64,000 nt of DNA from Metallococcus carri (GTDB lineage Bacteria; Actinomycetota; Actinomycetes; Actinomycetales; Dermatophilaceae), in NCBI RefSeq assembly GCF_011440275.1, contig NZ_JAAOIV010000001.1, positions 310,001 to 374,000 on the forward strand, written 5' to 3'. The notes under the pieces were generated by a model, which saw only the letters and a program-made list of their open reading frames with translations, was not told the DNA's origin and made no database searches. A program made the translations under genes and the position numbers. Positions 50,170-61,473 of this stretch are shown piece by piece. Numbering within the stretch: position 1 is the stretch's first letter; every line of letters begins with the position of its first letter.

Positions 50170-51200
50170 CACAGCCACCGCCCGATGACCTCGAGGGCGC
50201 GGTCCACCGCATCCGGAGGAGCCCAGACCGACCAGTCCCGCGGCGCGAGCAGGGCCCGCTCGTAGACCGAGTTCCAGTCCTGCGGCTCCCGCCAGAGAGC
50301 GCGAGCCAGCCCATGGTGGTCCAGCACGGCCGCGGTCGCCGCCTGCTCGCCGTGCGGCCGCCGCTGCGGTATGACGATCGCCGGCCGGTCGGCAGCGGCG
50401 ACCTCGGCAATGAGGTTCTGGCCGGCGTGGCACACCACGACCTCGCTGCTCACCATCGCGGCGGGTATGTCGTCACGCCAATCACCGGGGCCAGCGACGG
50501 TTCGCCGCCACGAACGCGACGACACTCGTCCCGACGGCGGCGTTCCGGGGAGCCAGGGCGCCCCGAGCTGTGCCGCCCCCGCATCCGGGGCCACGGCCTG
50601 GTCGAACAACGAGGCCGAGCCGCCGGCACCGTTCACCTCGAGCACGGCGCCCGGTGTGGCTGGCCGCGCCGCGACCGGAGCGGCCTCGGCCAGTGCGCCG
50701 GTGAAGACCACCCGCTCGCCCACCGCGGCCAGCCAGTCGGGGCGGTAGAGCCGCTCCGGCCACGGAGCGATGATCGCGTCGGCACAGGCGAACCCGAGCC
50801 GGTGCGCGGCATCGGAGCGGTCACCGGGCTGGGTGATGACCACGGTGGGTATGCCGAGCAGCCGGCCCAGCACCGTGACCTCGACCGAGGTGTCCGTCAC
50901 CAGCACCGCCGGTGCGTGCTGGATCAACCACCCGGCGAGTCGGCGCATCCGTGCCGCGAACTGCCCGCCCTGCGGCGCCCAGTGCAGCAGCCCACCGGCC
51001 GTCGGGTCGTCGCCAGCTCGCGGGCGGTCGGCATCCGGCCCGATGTCGGCGTGCGCCACGCCCGCAAGGTCCGGCGGCTGGACGAAGTGCCCCAGCAGGG
51101 TCACCGCGCAGCCGCGCGCAGCCAGTCTCGTGCTGAGCAGCGTTGCGCGCCGAAGGTGCCCCCGGCCGTGATGGTGGACGTAGTAGGCGACCCGCGTCAT
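50169..51200 (-). CDS. GT-B glycosyltransferase (MurG/GT28-like)
   Basis: 343-aa protein with VAYYVHHHGRGHLRRATLLS at the N-terminus, the GxGH-type motif of GT28/MGT enzymes; PAVLVTDTSVEVTVLGRLLG and VVITQPGDRSDAAHRLGFACADAIIAPW in the acceptor half; and SSEVVVCHAGQNLIAEVAAADRPAIVIPQRRPHGEQ, the donor motif with HAGQNLIAE. Such enzymes use UDP-sugars. Coupled on both sides (overlaps of 1 and 4 bp). Acceptor unknown. Confidence 0.82.
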   Translation of the reverse strand: MTRVAYYVHHHGRGHLRRATLLSTRLAARGCAVTLLGHFVQPPDLAGVAHADIGPDADRPRAGDDPTAGGLLHWAPQGGQFAARMRRLAGWLIQHAPAVLVTDTSVEVTVLGRLLGIPTVVITQPGDRSDAAHRLGFACADAIIAPWPERLYRPDWLAAVGERVVFTGALAEAAPVAARPATPGAVLEVNGAGGSASLFDQAVAPDAGAAQLGAPWLPGTPPSGRVSSRSWRRTVAGPGDWRDDIPAAMVSSEVVVCHAGQNLIAEVAAADRPAIVIPQRRPHGEQAATAAVLDHHGLARALWREPQDWNSVYERALLAPRDWSVWAPPDAVDRALEVIGRWL

Positions 51201-52306
51201 ACGGCCTGAGCGACGTCGGCGGCCAGGCCGCGATAGAGCGCAAGGTAGGTGTCCACCATGACGTGCACCGAGAGTTCTTGCTCGGCGGCGGCCCGGATCG
51301 CGGGCCGGTCGAGCCCGTCAACCGCTGCGATCGCGTCCGCCAACTGCTCCGGCGCATCGACGAGGACGCCGTTGACACCTGGCCGCACCAGTTCCGGCAG
51401 ACCGCCGCGAGCGAGCGCCACCACCGGCGTCCCGCACATCAGCGACTCCGCGGCCACCAGGCCGAAGGGCTCGGTCCAGTCGGGGGTCACCAAGGTCGCC
51501 GTACTGGTGCCGTAGAAAGCCGCGAGCTCAGGTCCGGACAGATGCCCGGCGTAATGCACCTGCTCGCCATCGACGAAGGGAAAGACATGGGCAGCGGCAT
51601 AGTCCTTGTCACTCACCGGGCCGGCCAGCCGCAGCCGCCGCCCCCGACGCAGCGCGGCCTGGATGGCGAGGTGGGGCGCCTTCTCCGGAGTGATTCGGCC
51701 CACCCAGGCCAGGGTGTCGCCGCCGGGGCCGAGCCGGAAACGTGCCGGGTCCACGCCGTTGTGGACGACCTGGATGCGATGGGACAGCGTGCTCCACTGC
51801 GCGGCGAGGAAGTGGCTCACGCTGGTGAAGATCTGCCGCCGGTCAGCGAGCTGTGCCGTGGCCTCGAGCCAGCTGAACGGCGGGGTGTGCAAGGTGGTCA
51901 CCATCGGCGCTTGCACCAGGTCGGCGAGCGCTACCGGGTAGTGGTGCAGGCTGTGGTTGTGCACGACGTCGATGTCGGTGCGCTGCCGCAGGTGACGCAT
52001 GGCCCACAGATAGGCGAGGTGACTTTCGATCTCCTCCGGCGGCGGGCAGGTCGTGTCCGCCCACGCAGTGTCGCTCAGGCTGAGCGGCGGGAAGACCTGC
52101 AGCTCGTCACACACCGTAGGGTCGGAGCCGGCAGCGGCATACAGGACGACCCGCGCGCCGCGCGCACGGAGCGTCTCGCACAGCTGCCACACGAACGACT
52201 CCTGCCCGCCGGCAAAGGGTTCGGCCACGGGAAAACGGCTCGGCGCGATGACGGCGATCCGCAGCTCACGCGCGTCGCGATCCGCGAGAGAACGGGCAAA
52301 AGACAT
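51197..52306 (-). CDS. GT4 family glycosyltransferase
   Basis: 369-aa GT4 enzyme, first of the operon: IAVIAPSRFPVAEPFAGGQESF (GGxE/GGQE acceptor loop), TDIDVVHNHSLHHYPVAL, VTTLHTPPFSWLEA, QVVHNGVDPARFRLGPGGDTLAWVGRITPEKAPHLAI split at the domain border, and donor E-X7-E in EPFGLVAAESLMCGTPVVAL. ATG 52306 has TATACA 6 nt upstream, so it may be leaderless. All later genes overlap by 1-19 bp, so this is the probable sole promoter of the operon. Confidence 0.85.
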   Translation of the reverse strand: MSFARSLADRDARELRIAVIAPSRFPVAEPFAGGQESFVWQLCETLRARGARVVLYAAAGSDPTVCDELQVFPPLSLSDTAWADTTCPPPEEIESHLAYLWAMRHLRQRTDIDVVHNHSLHHYPVALADLVQAPMVTTLHTPPFSWLEATAQLADRRQIFTSVSHFLAAQWSTLSHRIQVVHNGVDPARFRLGPGGDTLAWVGRITPEKAPHLAIQAALRRGRRLRLAGPVSDKDYAAAHVFPFVDGEQVHYAGHLSGPELAAFYGTSTATLVTPDWTEPFGLVAAESLMCGTPVVALARGGLPELVRPGVNGVLVDAPEQLADAIAAVDGLDRPAIRAAAEQELSVHVMVDTYLALYRGLAADVAQAV

Positions 52307-52365
52307 GCTCGGTGTATATCAGCGGGCCCACGCCCTCCGGCGTCTTCGAGCGTGCGCTCTCTATC

Positions 52366-54148
<1,783 letters not shown>

Positions 54149-54159
<11 letters not shown>

Positions 54160-54778
54160 GTCCGGCCAGCCGGTTCGCCGCGGCCAGCACGTAGGGCTCG
54201 ACCCGCTCGGTCTGGACGGCTTCGAGGGAGACCACGCCGACCGACGCCTCGGCACCGGCGACCGGCGCCGCCAACCCGTGCGCGCCCGCCTGCAACTCAC
54301 CCTCGGTGCGCACGACTCCCGTGCCGCCCTCGCGCCCGGCGAGGATGGCCCGGCCCGCCGCCCCCTCGCTGAGCGGGTGCCGCGCGCCCATCCGGTAGGC
54401 GACATGCAGATCGGTATGCCGGGGCTCCACGACCGCCACCGCGAGCGCGTCCCCGCGGTCGGCGACGGTGAGATGTGCGGTGCAGCCGGTGTGATCGGCC
54501 AGTTCCCGCAGCACGGGCAGCGCAGCCTCACGCACGCTGGGTAACACGGCCGCTGCGAGGCGAATCAGCCCGGTTCCCAACGCGATTCGCCCGTCGTCGC
54601 GACGGATGACCAGGTCGAGGCGAGCCAGCGAGGCGACCAACCGGTAGACGACCGGACGCCCCACGCCGAGATCCTGCGCGAGCTGGGTGACGGTGCGGCC
54701 GGCCGCAGCATCGGGCTCGGCGAGCCGCTCGAGCACGGCGAGGCCACGATCCATCGTCTGGGAGGTCTCCCGATCCAT
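54149..54778 (-). CDS. IclR-family regulator
   Basis: 209-aa IclR protein, shorter than the usual 250: winged-helix part TVTQLAQDLGVGRPVVYRLVASL at 30-52, and a compact ligand domain with VLRELADHTGCTAHLTVADRG and RHPLSEGAAGRAILAG. ATG 54778 lies 6 nt after TTAGAT (54790-54785), so it is probably leaderless. It is divergent from the DmpA-type peptidase, its likely target. Confidence 0.82.
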
Positions 54779-54784
54779 GCCGCC

Positions 54785-54805
54785 ATCTAACCGCGTGGGT
54801 ACGGT
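54785..54805. promoter_or_regulatory. Divergent -10 boxes of IclR and DmpA-type genes
   Basis: Minus: TTAGAT (54790-54785) then 6 nt to ATG 54778. Plus: TACGGT (54800-54805) then 6 nt to GTG 54812. Only 33 bp separate the two starts, so both messages look leaderless and any operator must overlap both promoters. Confidence 0.5.
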
Positions 54806-54811
54806 AGGGCG

Positions 54812-55741
54812 GTGCCGCACGGTCTCCACGACGCCATCACCGACGTGCCCGGAGTCCGGGTCGGGCACCGCACCCTGGTCCGCGGGACGGATATCCGCAC
54901 CGGGGTGACCACGATCGTCCCCGACCCCCTCCCGACGCCCGCAAAACCGTTGCGCTGCAACGCTTTTGTCGGCAACGGCCACGGCAAGGCGGTCGGCCTG
55001 TCCCAGGTGCAGGAGCTGGGCGAACTCGAGACGCCGATCGTGCTCACCAACACCTTGTCCACCTTCCTGGCAGCCGACGCGCTGCTGGACTGGATGTTGC
55101 AGCGCACCGACGCGACCTCGCTCAATCCGGTGGTCGCCGAGTGCAATGACGGCTGGCTGTCCGACATCCGGGCCCGCGCCGTGAGCGCAGCCGACGTGCG
55201 GGCGGCGCTCGACGGCGCGACCGACGGACCGGTCGAGCGCGGTTCGGTCGGCGCCGGCACGGGCATGCGCGCGCTGGGATTCAAGGCCGGCATCGGCACC
55301 GCCTCCCGGCTGGTCGGCGCACACACGGTCGGCGTGCTCGTGCTGGCCAACTTCACCGGCCGGTTGCGCCTGGGCGGCCGCGAGGTCGCGCCCGCGGATG
55401 AGGTTGTGCCCGAAGGGAATTCGTGCATCGTGGTGGTCGCCACAGATCTGCCGGTCGACGCCCGGCAGCTGCGCCGGCTGGCCGCCCGAGGCGTGTACGC
55501 GATGGCTCGGGTCGGCGCGGAGTTCCGGCACGGCAGCGGTGACTACGCGATTGCCTTCACGACCTCGCACGAGACGCCGATGGACGACCGAGCGCTCGAC
55601 GACACCTTCGTGGCCGTGCTGGATGCGACCGAGGCCGCGTTGCTGGATGCGCTCTGGTCGGTGCCGACCACCCGCGGGGTCGAGGGGCATGTCGCACACG
55701 GCCTGCGGGAGACCCTCGCAGACCGCGGCGAGGCGCGCTAA
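54812..55741 (+). CDS. P1-family (DmpA/BapA) aminopeptidase-like protein
   Basis: 309-aa member of peptidase family S58 (DmpA), Ntn-fold enzymes that self-cleave before a serine. ITDVPGVRVGHRTL opens the protein, ERGSVGAGTGM follows near 142-152, and RHGSGDYAIAFTTSHE near 240-255 contains the likely cleavage Gly241-Ser242 with Ser242 as nucleophile. Known members act on D-Ala-amides or beta-alanine dipeptides. GTG 54812. It ends 5 bp before the convergent helicase gene. Confidence 0.85.
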   Translation: MPHGLHDAITDVPGVRVGHRTLVRGTDIRTGVTTIVPDPLPTPAKPLRCNAFVGNGHGKAVGLSQVQELGELETPIVLTNTLSTFLAADALLDWMLQRTDATSLNPVVAECNDGWLSDIRARAVSAADVRAALDGATDGPVERGSVGAGTGMRALGFKAGIGTASRLVGAHTVGVLVLANFTGRLRLGGREVAPADEVVPEGNSCIVVVATDLPVDARQLRRLAARGVYAMARVGAEFRHGSGDYAIAFTTSHETPMDDRALDDTFVAVLDATEAALLDALWSVPTTRGVEGHVAHGLRETLADRGEAR

Positions 55742-55745
55742 GAGC

Positions 55746-57500
55746 TCAACGCCGCCCGACGAACCACTTGCGGATCAACGCGATTCGCTCGGTCACCTGC
55801 TCGCTGGTCGCCCGGTCCAGCGTCGGCCCACCGCAGGTCTGTCGCAGCTCGTTGTGGATGAACGCGTGCTGCTGATTGGTCTTGCGGGCGTAGGCCGCGA
55901 CCAGGGAGTTGAGCTCTTTGCGCTGGGCGGTGAGTGCCCGGTGGGCCGCCACGGGCGCGTCGGTCTGGGGCGGTGTGCGCTTGGCCTGCCGGGTCTGCCG
56001 CTCGCGCAGCAGGTGGGTCACCTGGTCGGGTTCGAGCAGGCCGGGCAGCCCGAGATACTCCTGCTCGTCTTCGCTGCCGACATCGGCGCCCATCCCCCAC
56101 TGCTGGGCGTCGAAGAGCACGTGGTCGAACTCCGCCTCCGACTCCAGCGCCTCGAAGGACAGCTGCAGCTGGTCGTCGGAGGCGGCTTCGGCGGCGTTGG
56201 CCTCGCGCAGCAGGCCCTCCTCCTCCGACCACAGCGACGCCTCGTCCTCCTGCTGCTTCGGCCGGTCGAGCGCGTGGTCGCGCTGCTCCTCCATCGTCGC
56301 CGCGTGCGCGAGGATCAACGGCACGCTCGGCAGGAAGACCGAGGCGGTCTCGCCGCGTCGGCGGGCCCGCACGAACCGGCCGACCGCCTGGGCGAAGAAC
56401 AGCGGTGTCGAGGTCGACGTCGCATAGACCCCGACGCACAGCCGGGGCACGTCCACACCCTCCGACACCATCCGCACCGCGACCATCCAGCGGGCGTCGG
56501 ATTCGGCGAATTCCTCGATGCGAGAAGAGGATCCGGCATCGTCGGAGAGCACGACGGTCGGCGCGTCGCCGGTGAGTTCGCGCAACGTCCGGGCGTAGGC
56601 CCGGGCCGCGGTCTGGTTGGAGGCGATCACCAGGCCACCGGCATCGGGCACATGCCGGCGCACCTCGGTGAGGCGCTTGTCAGCGGCACGCAGCACCGAG
56701 GGGATCCAGTCCCCCGCCGGGTCGAGCGCGGTCCGCCAGGCCGCCGCGGTGACATCCTTGGTCGCCTCCTCACCGAGCCGGGCCGCCACCTCGTCGCCCG
56801 CGCGCGTGCGCCAGCGCATCGCGCCGCCATACGCCATAAAGAGGACCGGCCGCACGACGCTGTCCCGCAGCGCCTCGGCGTAGCCATAGGTGAAATCGCT
56901 CGCCGACCGCCGGATGCCGTCCGCACCCTCCTCGTAGCGCACGAACGGGATCGGGCTGGTGTCGGACCGGAAGGGCGTGCCGGTCAGCGCCAGCCGCCGA
57001 GTCGCTGGCTCGAAAGCTTCCCTGATCGCGTCGCCCCACGAGCGGTTGTCACCGCCGTGGTGAATCTCGTCCAGGATCACCAAGGTGGGCCGCGCGCTGG
57101 TGCGCGCGCGATGCAAAGCCGGCCGGCTCGCGACCCCGGCATACGTCACCGCGACCCCGTCATAGTCCGCCGCGTGCTGCTCCTGGGCGTTGGTGAACCG
57201 CGGATCGATCTGTATGCCGACCCGCGCCGCCGCGTCCGCCCACTGCGTCTTCAGGTGTTCGGTGGGGGCGACGATCGTCACCTGCTCGACGACGCCCTGG
57301 TCGATGAGCTCAGTCGCGACCCGCAGCGCATAGGTGGTCTTGCCCGCGCCGGGTGTGGCGACGGCGAGGAAATCACGCGGCTGCTCCCGCAGATATTGCT
57401 CGAGCGCGGCGGCCTGCCAGGCCCGCAATTTGCCGGCGGTGCCCCACGCGGCCCTCTCGGGAAACGCCGGCGACAGATGCGAGGCGGCCGAGGTGCTCAT
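55746..57500 (-). CDS. DEAD/DEAH-box helicase (SF2), actinobacterial type
   Basis: 584-aa superfamily 2 helicase. RAWQAAALEQYL (Q-like), Walker A VATPGAGKTTYAL, DEIHHGG as the DExH box, LALTGTPFRSD (motif III), MVSEGVDVPRLCVGVYAT and QAVGRFVRARRRGE (motif VI). The C-terminal part from about 420 is rich in acidic and Gln stretches. ATG 57500. Conserved in actinobacteria as a stand-alone gene; the biological role is not established. It is like the UvrB/XPB-style helicases in sequence layout. Confidence 0.85.
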   Translation of the reverse strand: MSTSAASHLSPAFPERAAWGTAGKLRAWQAAALEQYLREQPRDFLAVATPGAGKTTYALRVATELIDQGVVEQVTIVAPTEHLKTQWADAAARVGIQIDPRFTNAQEQHAADYDGVAVTYAGVASRPALHRARTSARPTLVILDEIHHGGDNRSWGDAIREAFEPATRRLALTGTPFRSDTSPIPFVRYEEGADGIRRSASDFTYGYAEALRDSVVRPVLFMAYGGAMRWRTRAGDEVAARLGEEATKDVTAAAWRTALDPAGDWIPSVLRAADKRLTEVRRHVPDAGGLVIASNQTAARAYARTLRELTGDAPTVVLSDDAGSSSRIEEFAESDARWMVAVRMVSEGVDVPRLCVGVYATSTSTPLFFAQAVGRFVRARRRGETASVFLPSVPLILAHAATMEEQRDHALDRPKQQEDEASLWSEEEGLLREANAAEAASDDQLQLSFEALESEAEFDHVLFDAQQWGMGADVGSEDEQEYLGLPGLLEPDQVTHLLRERQTRQAKRTPPQTDAPVAAHRALTAQRKELNSLVAAYARKTNQQHAFIHNELRQTCGGPTLDRATSEQVTERIALIRKWFVGRR

Positions 57501-57676
57501 AGGCCAGCCACGATAACGAGCAGGGGTGACGATCACGTGAACCGGGCCAGCGCGTCCAGGCCGGTCCCAGGGGCTAGCCAGGAATCCTTCAGCCGCGCTA
57601 CGCTGCGCCGCCGGACCCGCCCGCACGGGGGTACCGGCGTCCGTCCCGTCACCACGTCATGTTCAGGGGAACCTTC

Positions 57677-58348
57677 ATGCTTCGTCGCATCATCGGCGCG
57701 GCGCTCGCCACCGCGTGCGCTGCCGGCCTCACCGTCGCCTCCTCCTCGACCCCGGCCAGCGCGGCCGGCTCGTGCACGCTCACCGCGCCGTCGCGGGTCT
57801 CCATCTGGAAGCCCTACCAGGCGATCACCCTCAAGGCGTCCGGCGCCTGCACCACCGGTGGCAGCGCCGCGTGGGAGCTGGTGCACCCGACCTACGGTCT
57901 GGAGAACATCGCCTACTTCGACGGCACCTCGACCGACACCTGGGACCTGTACGACTGGGACGACATCGGCAAGCAGACCTGGCGTCCCGCGGGCGCCTAC
58001 GACAGCGCCTACAACTCCCTCACCCAGAACAGCCCGGTGAGCGACATCCGCTACTACGGCGCGGCGTGGATCTCCACCTCCCGCAGCAGCTCGGTCGTCA
58101 CGCTGAACGGCACCTCGCTCGTCTACAGCCCCGACACGGGAGGCTTCGTGCGCCGCCCGTATGCCGTGGGTGTCTTCCAGTACCGCGAGATCGGCAGCAC
58201 CGTGTGGCGCAACCTCAAGCAGGTCACCACCAACAGCAATGGCGTGGTGACCCTCCGCTACACCTACGCGCCCACCCGCGACTACCGCTTCGCGACCTAC
58301 TCGACGTCGACCGTCTGGGATGTCGGCAGCGCCACCTCGCGCCGATGA
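57677..58348 (+). CDS. Secreted protein of unknown function
   Basis: 223-aa exported protein: signal peptide LRRIIGAALATACAAGLTVA with cleavage after ASA near residue 30, then an all-beta, tyrosine/tryptophan-rich domain (SIWKPYQAITLKASGACTTG, DTWDLYDWDDIGKQTWRP, TWRNLK-type repeats) and a C-terminal GVVTLRYTYAPTRDYRFATY. Two cysteines (SCTL, GACTT) may form a disulfide. ATG 57677 has AGGGGA 7 nt upstream. No family recognised; the pattern is Ig- or CBM-like. Confidence 0.7.
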   Translation: MLRRIIGAALATACAAGLTVASSSTPASAAGSCTLTAPSRVSIWKPYQAITLKASGACTTGGSAAWELVHPTYGLENIAYFDGTSTDTWDLYDWDDIGKQTWRPAGAYDSAYNSLTQNSPVSDIRYYGAAWISTSRSSSVVTLNGTSLVYSPDTGGFVRRPYAVGVFQYREIGSTVWRNLKQVTTNSNGVVTLRYTYAPTRDYRFATYSTSTVWDVGSATSRR

Positions 58349-58365
58349 CCACCTGCTGAACGGCA

Positions 58366-58395
58366 AAGGGCCGGGTCCGCGCGGACCCGGCCCTT
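58366..58395. terminator. Bidirectional terminator between secreted protein and metalloprotease genes
   Basis: GGGCCGGGTCC-GCGC-GGACCCGGCCC, an 11-bp perfect GC stem, extended by AA/TT on the ends. It serves the two converging genes. Confidence 0.85.
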
Positions 58396-58411
58396 CGTCA
58401 TACCTCGCCGA

Positions 58412-59371
58412 TCAGGCGCGGTAGGTGACCCACTGGTTCTGCATCCGGGCCACCTGACCCGGGGTGAAGGAGTCCATGCAGGAGTCGTAGGTGTAGTCCA
58501 TGTAGTTGCGGATCGGGTCCAGCCCCGGCGCCGTGCAGGTGTCCCGGCCGACCGGGCACTGGAAGGCCGGCGAGGCCTCCGCCGGAGTGTCCTCGACCCG
58601 GTCGCCCTGACCATTACAGCCGCCCTGGAAGGTGTGGTAGAGCCCGAGCCAGTGACCGACCTCGTGCGTTGCGGTGTCGCCGAGGTTGTAGTTGGTGGCG
58701 GTGCCACCCGGCAGGCTCTCGTCGAGCACCACGACGCCGTCCATGCTGTTGACCTTCTTGGTCGGGAAGGTCGCCCAGCCGAGCAGGTCGTTGCCGAGGT
58801 TGGCGGTGTAGAGGTTGAGATCGGCCGAGCCACCCTGGCGCAGCGAGGACTTCATCGCCTTCTCTTCGGCGGTGCCCGGAGTCAGGCCGGTGTACCACGC
58901 GGCATTGTTGGTCGTGTCGGTGCTCGCGAGCACGAAACTGAACCCGGTGCCGGCATACGCGTTGTTCAGCACGGTGATCTGGTCGGCGACCTGGGTCGGG
59001 GTGACCGCGCCCTTGGTGCCGTCGGTGATCACGTGGAAGTAGACATTGATGGTCGTGGGCGTGAAAGCCGTCGTGCCCTTCTTGGTGGCGAGCTTGCCGT
59101 CGGCGCGCTTGGTCAGACCCTTGCTCTGGTATGCCGAAGTGAAGGCCTTCTCGTTGGCACTCACCTGGGCGGCGCTGAGCTCGTTGGGGTCGTGGCGGTT
59201 GGCGCCACCGGCCTTGACGCGGGCATTGGCGGCACCGGCCGTGGAGGTCGAGGCGCAGGCGGTCGCCGGGGTCATCGAGCCCTGGCCGAGCGGCGCAGCG
59301 GTGGCGGGGGCGACCGAGGCGGCCGCACCGGCCAGCGCACCGGCCGCAAGCAACGGGAGCAGACGGGACAT
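58412..59371 (-). CDS. Secreted M43 zinc metalloprotease
   Basis: 319-aa exported protease: signal peptide [20 protein letters not shown], a prosegment to about 115, then the catalytic domain with [10 protein letters not shown], the zinc motif [15 protein letters not shown] (HExxHxxGLYH) and the met-turn region [22 protein letters not shown]. Cysteines in [21 protein letters not shown] and DSCMDS are typical of M43. ATG 59371 follows GAAAGG. Convergent with the secreted unknown across a strong terminator. Confidence 0.9.
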   Translation of the reverse strand: MSRLLPLLAAGALAGAAASVAPATAAPLGQGSMTPATACASTSTAGAANARVKAGGANRHDPNELSAAQVSANEKAFTSAYQSKGLTKRADGKLATKKGTTAFTPTTINVYFHVITDGTKGAVTPTQVADQITVLNNAYAGTGFSFVLASTDTTNNAAWYTGLTPGTAEEKAMKSSLRQGGSADLNLYTANLGNDLLGWATFPTKKVNSMDGVVVLDESLPGGTATNYNLGDTATHEVGHWLGLYHTFQGGCNGQGDRVEDTPAEASPAFQCPVGRDTCTAPGLDPIRNYMDYTYDSCMDSFTPGQVARMQNQWVTYRA

Positions 59372-59460
59372 GTCGAACCTTTCGTGACGGACAGCACCGG
59401 TGATGAGGTGCCGATCCTTCACCCTAGGCAGGCTCGTGGCTGGGCGGAAGGTTTTGCCGC

Positions 59461-59757
59461 TCAGTCCTCGCCGTCCTGCGGTGCACGCAATCCTTCGTAA
59501 ATTTCTCGGCAGGCCGGGCACACCGGGAATTTCTGCGGGTCGCGGCCCGGCACCCAGACCTTGCCGCAGAGCGCGGTCACCGGCTCTCCGGACAACGCGC
59601 TCTCCAGGATCTTCTCCTTGCGCACGTAGTGCGAGAACCGCTCGTGATCGCCGGGCTCCACCGGTTGCTGGGCGACCTCCTCACGTTCCAGCACGCCGAC
59701 CGAGGTCTGCTGGCTGGGTTCGGAGAGGCGCTCGGGCTCCTGCGGGGTGGACGTCAT
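59461..59757 (-). CDS. DUF3039 protein
   Basis: 98-aa protein of the DUF3039 family: [55 protein letters not shown], here quoted in part as [17 protein letters not shown] and CPACREIY. The cysteines (ALCG, CPAC) probably hold a zinc. Common in actinobacteria, next to helicase or kinase genes; the function is not known. ATG 59757. Divergent from the Ser/Thr kinase. Confidence 0.8.
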   Translation of the reverse strand: MTSTPQEPERLSEPSQQTSVGVLEREEVAQQPVEPGDHERFSHYVRKEKILESALSGEPVTALCGKVWVPGRDPQKFPVCPACREIYEGLRAPQDGED

Positions 59758-59808
59758 ACCGACCAGCATAAAACGGCAGCGCGAACCGCGTGTGACACGC
59801 TGTGCCGC

Positions 59809-61473
59809 ATGGCAGGCAGGGTGGGGACCCGGTTCGGGCCGTACGAGATCCGGGGGCTCGTCGGCCGTGGGGGCATGGGCGAGGTGTACGAGGCCTACGA
59901 CACGGTGCGCGAACGGGTCGTCGCGCTCAAGCTGCTGCCGCGTGACCTGGCCGAGGACCCGACCTATCAGGAGCGCTTCCGCCGGGAGGCCCGCACCGCG
60001 GCGCGGCTGAGCGAGCCGCACATCATCCCGATCCACGACTTCGGCCAGATCGAGGGCACCCTCTTCATCGACATGCGGTTGGTGGACGGGCGCGATCTGC
60101 GCGATGTCCTGCGCGCCGAGCACGCGCTCGGGGCCCGGCGCACCGTGCGCCTGATCGGCCAGGTGGCTGCGGCGCTGGACGCCGCGCATCGCGACGGACT
60201 GGTGCATCGGGACGTCAAGCCGGCCAACATCATGGTGACCGCCGACGATTTCGCCTATCTCGCCGATTTCGGGATCGCCGCGCGCGACGACGAGGACCGG
60301 CTCACCTCCGAGGGCGATGCGCTCGGCTCCTTCGCCTATATGGCCCCCGAACGCTTCCAGGGTGCGATGGCCACCCCCGCCAGCGATGTCTACTCCCTGG
60401 CGTGTGTCTTCTACGAATGCCTGGTGGGTCACTCGCCCTTCGGCGATCGCACGATCACCGAGCAGGTCATCGCCCACCTCGAGGCGCGACCGGAGCCGAT
60501 CTCGACCCAGGTCACCGGCCTGCCCCACAGCGTCGACCAAGTGCTCGCCAAGGCGCTCGCGAAGCAACCGCGCGAGCGCTACCCGACCGCGCACGCGTTC
60601 CTGGAAGCGATCCGCGGCACCGACATCGGCGCGGACGAGACGAGCGCGGGGCTGCGCATCCCCGGCCCCGGCGACCGGGTCGCCCTGCCGGCTCGCCCGC
60701 GGGTGAGCCTCGCCGGCCCGGCAGCACCCGACGGAGTCGACAGCGCCCCCACGGTCATCCCGGCGCCGGCGGAGCCCGCGGCCCGTCCGCACCGCACCGA
60801 ACCCCTGCGCCAGGAGGCGGTGGAGGACGAGGACGTCGAGCCGTCCGGTTATCGCTCGGAGCGCCCGGTGCGCGCGGGGGACTCCTCGCGCGGCAGGCGT
60901 CGGCGCGGGTGGTGGCCGACCGTCCTGACCGGCCTGCTCGGCGGTCTTGCGCTCGCGATCGGCGTCGCCATCGGGTATGCCGAGTGGTCTCGCCAGCCCG
61001 AGTCGTCTCCCCCACCGCTCACCAGCGCAGGTGCGGGGCTGAGCGCGGTCGAGACCTCCGGCCCGAGCTCGGGTGCGGAGCAGGTCGTGTCCTTCACCAG
61101 TCAGACCGCGCGCACCGCCTGCACGATGTCGTCGGTCAAGGGCGTGGACTGCATCTCCTTCGAACCGGCCTATGCCCCACCTGCCGGCGTCGACCCGGCC
61201 TGCGCCCAGATGATTTCGATGGCCGCGTCGCCGCCCCGATTCCATTGCACGCCAGCGGATTTGGCCTTCCCGGCGAACAACGTCAATGCCTTCAAGAAGT
61301 CACGAGCGTTGGTGACCGGCGCGGGCACACTGCCGGTCCTCGAACGCGGCGACACCGCCACGGTCGGCGACTACTCCTGCCTGATGACGCTGAATTACGT
61401 GCAATGCCGCAACACCGCGACCGGGCTCGGCTTCCGGATCGCGCGCAGCACCTACGCGCTGTCGCTTAGTTGA
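59809..61473 (+). CDS. Membrane Ser/Thr protein kinase with cysteine-rich extracellular domain
   Basis: 554-aa Hanks-type kinase. Kinase domain 10-270: GRGGMGEVYEAYD, VVALKLLP, HRDVKPANIMVT, LADFGIA, GSFAYMAPERFQ. A disordered Pro/Ala/Arg linker follows; the transmembrane helix is TVLTGLLGGLALAIGVAIGYA. The extracellular part (about 150 aa) lacks PASTA repeats but has six cysteines (TACTM, VDCIS, PACAQ, FHCTP, YSCLM, VQCRN), probably three disulfides. ATG 59809 is 7 nt after CACGCT. The ligand is unknown. Confidence 0.92.
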   Translation: MAGRVGTRFGPYEIRGLVGRGGMGEVYEAYDTVRERVVALKLLPRDLAEDPTYQERFRREARTAARLSEPHIIPIHDFGQIEGTLFIDMRLVDGRDLRDVLRAEHALGARRTVRLIGQVAAALDAAHRDGLVHRDVKPANIMVTADDFAYLADFGIAARDDEDRLTSEGDALGSFAYMAPERFQGAMATPASDVYSLACVFYECLVGHSPFGDRTITEQVIAHLEARPEPISTQVTGLPHSVDQVLAKALAKQPRERYPTAHAFLEAIRGTDIGADETSAGLRIPGPGDRVALPARPRVSLAGPAAPDGVDSAPTVIPAPAEPAARPHRTEPLRQEAVEDEDVEPSGYRSERPVRAGDSSRGRRRRGWWPTVLTGLLGGLALAIGVAIGYAEWSRQPESSPPPLTSAGAGLSAVETSGPSSGAEQVVSFTSQTARTACTMSSVKGVDCISFEPAYAPPAGVDPACAQMISMAASPPRFHCTPADLAFPANNVNAFKKSRALVTGAGTLPVLERGDTATVGDYSCLMTLNYVQCRNTATGLGFRIARSTYALSLS

